A DNA stretch of 15,967 bases from CAZIUL01 sp964542475 (lineage in GTDB: Bacteria > Planctomycetota > B15-G4 > CAYZWU01): positions 1 through 15,967 of the forward strand of contig CAZIUL010000081.1 of assembly GCA_964542475.1 (NCBI GenBank). The letters run 5' to 3'. Numbering within the stretch: the first letter of the stretch is position 1; each line of letters starts with the position of its first letter. Shown piece after piece: positions 13,209-15,967 of this stretch. Below the pieces are notes generated by a model that saw only the letters and a list, made by a program, of their open reading frames with translations, made no database searches and had not been told where the DNA came from. The position numbers and the translations under genes were made by a program.

Positions 13209-14489
13209 ATGCCCGGAATTGACCTGCTGATCAGGAACTGTGGCGAGCTTCTTACGCTGAAGAACAGCGGCCCTAAGACCGGTGCTGCGCTGGACCGGCT
13301 CGATACCATCGAAGGCGGCGCTGTGGCTGTCGACGAGGGGAGAATCGTGGAGGCGGGAGAGAGCGCCTCGATGGAGAGCCGGTTCAAAGACGCAAAGCGT
13401 GTGATCGATGCTGCAGGATGTGTTGTCATGCCCGGGTTTGTGGACCCGCACACACACCCGGTCTTCGGGGCCACCCGGGAAGGCGAGTTCGACATGAGGG
13501 TCCGCGGCCGCTCCTACGTGGAGATAACACGCAAAGGCGGCGGCATCTTTTCGTCCGTGCGCTCGATGCGGCTGACACCCACCGATGAGCTCGATCGGCT
13601 CGTCCGGGAGCGCCTCGACCGTTTCATCGCGCTCGGTACAACCACTATTGAGGCAAAAAGCGGGTACGGCCTGAACCGCGATGACGAGATCAGGGCGCTC
13701 GAGATCATCGCGCGGCTGGACAGGGAGCATGTCATGGACCTGGTCCCGACCTTTATGGGCGCCCACCAGATGCCAAAGGAGCACGCGGACGACAGGGAAG
13801 GCTACATCAGGTTTCTCATAGAGGAGATGTTGCCCGAGGTCATGTCCAGGGGACTTGCACGGTTTTGCGACATCTTTACAGAGGATCATGTTTATGACAT
13901 AGACGAGTCCAGGCGGATCATGCGGGCCGCAAAGGATCTCGGTTTCGGGTTGAGGTTCCACGCGGACGAGCTCGCACGGATCGGGGGCGCCGAGCTGGCT
14001 GCAGAGCTCGGGGCCGTTTCGGCGGACCACCTGGTCATGGCTTCGGACGAAGGCATCGACAAGATGAAAAAGGCGGGCGTGATCCCGATCCTGCTCCCGG
14101 CCACGGTTTTCAGCCTGAACCTGGAAAAGAAGCCGCGGGGCCGCGAGATGATCGAGAAGGGTCTCGCAGTGGCGCTTGCCACCGACTTCAACCCGGGGAC
14201 CTCCTTCACACAGTCAATGCCCGAGGTGATCAACATCGCCGTGTGCATGTTGCGCATCACTGTTGCAGAGGCGATCAACGCGTCCACGGTGAACGCTGCC
14301 TGGTCCCTGAACCTCGGGCACGAGATCGGCTCCATACAGAAGGGCATGAAAGCCGATCTGATACTGCTCGACTGTAAAAGCCACCTCTTCCTCGGGTACA
14401 GGCTTGGATGGAACCCGGTGCGCATTGTGATAAAAAACGGGTGCCCGGTTTTTAAGCGTCCTTCCATCGATGTTGGGATGCGGACATGA
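13209..14489 (+). CDS. hutI: Imidazolonepropionase
   Basis: It hydrolyses 4-imidazolone-5-propionate to N-formimidoyl-glutamate, the third step of histidine breakdown. The 426-aa length is normal (about 400-420). Amidohydrolase features are PGFVDPHTHPVFG (75-87, metal ligands His81 and His83), TIEAKSGYGL (146-155), GAHQMP (184-189), the ligand His251 in RFHADE, DHLVMAS (273-279) and the ligand Asp326 in ATDFNPGTSF. KADLILLD near the C-terminus is the usual return of the beta-sandwich domain. ATG 13209 has GGAG (13196-13199) 9 nt upstream. No hutH, hutU, hutG or hutC is present within this window, so either the pathway is dispersed or the neighbours lie outside. Confidence 0.95.
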   Translation: MPGIDLLIRNCGELLTLKNSGPKTGAALDRLDTIEGGAVAVDEGRIVEAGESASMESRFKDAKRVIDAAGCVVMPGFVDPHTHPVFGATREGEFDMRVRGRSYVEITRKGGGIFSSVRSMRLTPTDELDRLVRERLDRFIALGTTTIEAKSGYGLNRDDEIRALEIIARLDREHVMDLVPTFMGAHQMPKEHADDREGYIRFLIEEMLPEVMSRGLARFCDIFTEDHVYDIDESRRIMRAAKDLGFGLRFHADELARIGGAELAAELGAVSADHLVMASDEGIDKMKKAGVIPILLPATVFSLNLEKKPRGREMIEKGLAVALATDFNPGTSFTQSMPEVINIAVCMLRITVAEAINASTVNAAWSLNLGHEIGSIQKGMKADLILLDCKSHLFLGYRLGWNPVRIVIKNGCPVFKRPSIDVGMRT

Positions 14490-14515
14490 CGCTTCGTGAA
14501 CCGGCTGAGAGCTGT

Positions 14516-14545
14516 GTTACATTTCAGCGCGATGTTTGATACAAT
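14516..14545 (+). promoter_or_regulatory. Possible sigma-70 promoter of the secreted-protein gene
   Basis: GTTACA (14516-14521, 4/6 to -35) is followed after 18 bp by TACAAT (14540-14545, 5/6 to -10). Transcription would start near 14552 and give a ~52-nt leader to ATG 14604. It lies in the 114-bp gap after hutI, which suggests the last gene is transcribed separately. Confidence 0.35.
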
Positions 14546-14603
14546 GGCCGGAGATATGTGCCGGATCACAGCGAAAAGATCTCAACAAACAAGGCGGGCC
14601 TGT

Positions 14604-15908
14604 ATGAACAGCTTCAAAGCTATGGTGATGGTTTTTCTTCTTCTCTGCCCCGCGGCTTTCATGGATGCAAAACCGCAGGATAGCGGGCAAAAGAAGGACG
14701 GTGCGGGCGAAGACCGGGAAAAGCCCGGCAAGGACAAGGGCGAGGGAAAGGAGCAGAACCTTGTTCCTGAAGAGGAAGAGATCACAGATCCCACCATGTG
14801 CGCCTACTGCAAGACCACGGGGAAGCTCGTGAATCCGTTCTACGAGACATACGGGCATCTCGAAGATGAAGTCAAGTTCTGTTCGTGGGCCATTGAGAAG
14901 GACAAGGAGGGATGCGGCCTACCCTGGACCCCGTGTTGGAGGTGCAAGAACGAGCAGCTCAAGGCCCGGGCAATTGCCGAGTTCGAGAAGCTGGTCAAGG
15001 AAAAGAAAGAGTGGCTCGTTAAGCGCAGGGAGGTGGACGCTTTTTTGAAGCCTAGGAAGCCTCTGCTACACCTGGAGACCGAACATTTCGTCTGGACCTG
15101 GAACATCCCGAAGCTCACCTTCAAGAAGAGGGCTTACCGGGAACACGAGGCTTTGCATCTTTTCGCTGGGCTCATGGAGCAGTTCTACGCCGAGTTCCAG
15201 AAGGTTCACAAGGTAAAGGAGAAGGACAACTTCAACACGTTTCACCAGCTCTTCTGCTTCGAGAGGCAGGTGATTGCGCGCAAGGCATGCATGAAGTACG
15301 GCGAACAGGCTTCGCCCAACGGCAAGGTCACAAAGCAGATGAAACCCTCTGTTTTCGTAACCTGGTGGAACAAGACCAGGATGCCGTCGGAGGAGGATCT
15401 GCACCGCGACTTTATTCACAACGTGACGCATCTTCTCACCGCCACGTACAAGACATGGTGGTGGCTGTACGAGACGGGCTTTGCCTACGAGGGGAGCGCG
15501 CACTGGTGGGAGGTCTACTACTACAAGAAGGCGACATCGTACTGCTTCCGAGAGGTCAACTCCCTTTCGAACTGGGTCGCAGGCAAGTGGGAATCGAAGG
15601 TGAAAAAAGAGGTGCTTGCCGGAAAGGAATTGTCATTGGCGGAGATCCTGATGCTCCCAGGCGGCTCCCTGACCGCGAAGCAGCACATGTATTCCTGGTC
15701 GTACGTCGACTACATGATGTTCATGGATCCCCACAAGACCATCGATTTCTTCGACATCCTCAAGCAGAAGCGCCCGGCCCGCGAAGCCTTCCTGGAGATC
15801 TGGAAATCCTCTGTGCTGGGTTTCGAGGAGAAGTGGAAGGAGTACGTGAAAACGGAATACCAGATCCAGGAGGATGACGTTCCTTTAAGAAGGAGATGGA
15901 GGAGGTAG
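14604..15908 (+). CDS. Secreted Cys-rich protein with a gluzincin-like domain lacking the catalytic Glu
   Basis: From ATG 14604 the protein is 434 aa. It begins with a signal peptide (hydrophobic core about 6-19, likely cut after Ala22). A Lys/Glu/Asp-rich linker runs to about 60. A six-Cys zinc-ribbon-like part follows: CAYC (66-69), C93, C104 and CWRC (111-114). The rest resembles secreted peptidase-MA/DUF1570-like gluzincins: ETEHFVWTWNIP (158-169), HNVTH (272-276), WWLYETGFAYEGSAHWWE (286-303), then YSWSYVDYMM and FEEKWKEYV. His276 and Glu296 are 20 residues apart, the thermolysin HExxH-to-Glu spacing. The catalytic Glu is Asn273, so peptidase activity is doubtful. The open frame extends to 14496, but the added residues precede the signal peptide. 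AAGG (14591-14594) is 9 nt before ATG 14604. No function is assigned. Confidence 0.7.
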   Translation: MNSFKAMVMVFLLLCPAAFMDAKPQDSGQKKDGAGEDREKPGKDKGEGKEQNLVPEEEEITDPTMCAYCKTTGKLVNPFYETYGHLEDEVKFCSWAIEKDKEGCGLPWTPCWRCKNEQLKARAIAEFEKLVKEKKEWLVKRREVDAFLKPRKPLLHLETEHFVWTWNIPKLTFKKRAYREHEALHLFAGLMEQFYAEFQKVHKVKEKDNFNTFHQLFCFERQVIARKACMKYGEQASPNGKVTKQMKPSVFVTWWNKTRMPSEEDLHRDFIHNVTHLLTATYKTWWWLYETGFAYEGSAHWWEVYYYKKATSYCFREVNSLSNWVAGKWESKVKKEVLAGKELSLAEILMLPGGSLTAKQHMYSWSYVDYMMFMDPHKTIDFFDILKQKRPAREAFLEIWKSSVLGFEEKWKEYVKTEYQIQEDDVPLRRRWRR

Positions 15909-15919
15909 GGGCGCCACCC

Positions 15920-15947
15920 AACCGGAGGGCAACCACGGGGGGTTGCC
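15920..15947 (-). repeat. Interspersed repeat, inverted copy
   Basis: The reverse complement equals 224-251 over all 28 nt. Here the hairpin is longer: GGGCAACC (15927-15934) and GGTTGCCC (15941-15948), an 8-bp stem with a 6-nt loop. It begins 12 bp after the last stop codon and may act as a 3' stem-loop for that transcript, though no T-run follows. The flanking TACAAGGCG (15950-15958) also occurs in the arm of the 13024-13122 palindrome. Confidence 0.8.
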
Positions 15948-15967
15948 CCTACAAGGCGTTTCCGGCG

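Noticed and set aside
12872..13222. 116-codon plus-strand open frame in the divergent gap
   Set aside because: No good SD, Arg/Cys-rich sequence without known motifs, it spans the operator-like repeat and the palindrome, and it overlaps the well-supported hutI start.
14613..14669. Lipoprotein signal on the secreted protein
   Set aside because: The Cys at residue 15 is preceded by LLL, not by a small residue at -1, so the lipobox is not satisfied; an ordinary signal peptidase I site after Ala22 fits better.
15144..15158. HEALH (residues 181-185) as the catalytic zinc motif of the secreted protein
   Set aside because: It lies in the helix that follows the ETEHF strand, which in DUF1570-like proteins precedes the metal site, and no Glu at suitable spacing with the typical WL.E/EG context follows it. 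HNVTH at 272-276 has that context. Not fully excluded.

Overview
The window carries eleven protein genes and about 1.2 kb of intergenic DNA rich in inverted repeats. GC is high, roughly the upper fifties percent by eye. The genes suggest a diderm, probably uncultured bacterium: an AsmA-like envelope protein, alanine racemase and GlmM for peptidoglycan, a ManC for sugar nucleotides, and a c-di-AMP cyclase operon. The last gene encodes a secreted gluzincin-like protein with a Cys-rich region, of a kind I associate with Planctomycetota and related lineages. A Desulfobacterota-type genome would also fit the folP-cdaA-ybbR-glmM order. The phylum is a weak inference. No tRNA, rRNA, CRISPR array, transposase or phage gene was recognised.

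Layout. Positions 1-329 are non-coding, with several hairpins, a 28-nt interspersed-repeat copy and three tandem 10-mers. Next come folP (dihydropteroate synthase with an unusual N-terminal extension) and a 214-bp gap holding a decayed copy of the same repeat, a possible promoter and a leader with competing helices. A tightly packed plus-strand run follows from about 1699 to 11497: cdaA (diadenylate cyclase), cdaR/ybbR, glmM, tsaB, alr, a 1109-aa AsmA-like protein and manC. Genes overlap or lie within 84 bp of each other, so this is probably one operon. It links c-di-AMP synthesis to its membrane partner CdaR and to GlmM, as in the classical cdaA-cdaR-glmM operons. It then adds D-alanine supply, t6A tRNA modification, an envelope protein and GDP-mannose supply.

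A CBS-domain/CorC-HlyC membrane protein lies on the minus strand, ending exactly where manC ends. It starts with TTG behind a strong Shine-Dalgarno (SD) sequence, and a candidate promoter overlaps a 28-bp operator-like inverted repeat. The 370-bp divergent gap also contains a ~99-bp hairpin-forming palindrome. On the plus strand follow hutI (imidazolonepropionase, without other hut genes here) and a secreted protein with six cysteines and a gluzincin-like site whose catalytic glutamate is asparagine. An inverted copy of the 28-nt repeat closes the window.

No clearly new multi-gene system was found. The most interesting leads are the inactive-looking secreted gluzincin, the extended c-di-AMP/cell-wall operon with possible RNA control at cdaA and glmM, the operator-like repeat upstream of the CBS protein gene, and the long palindrome.
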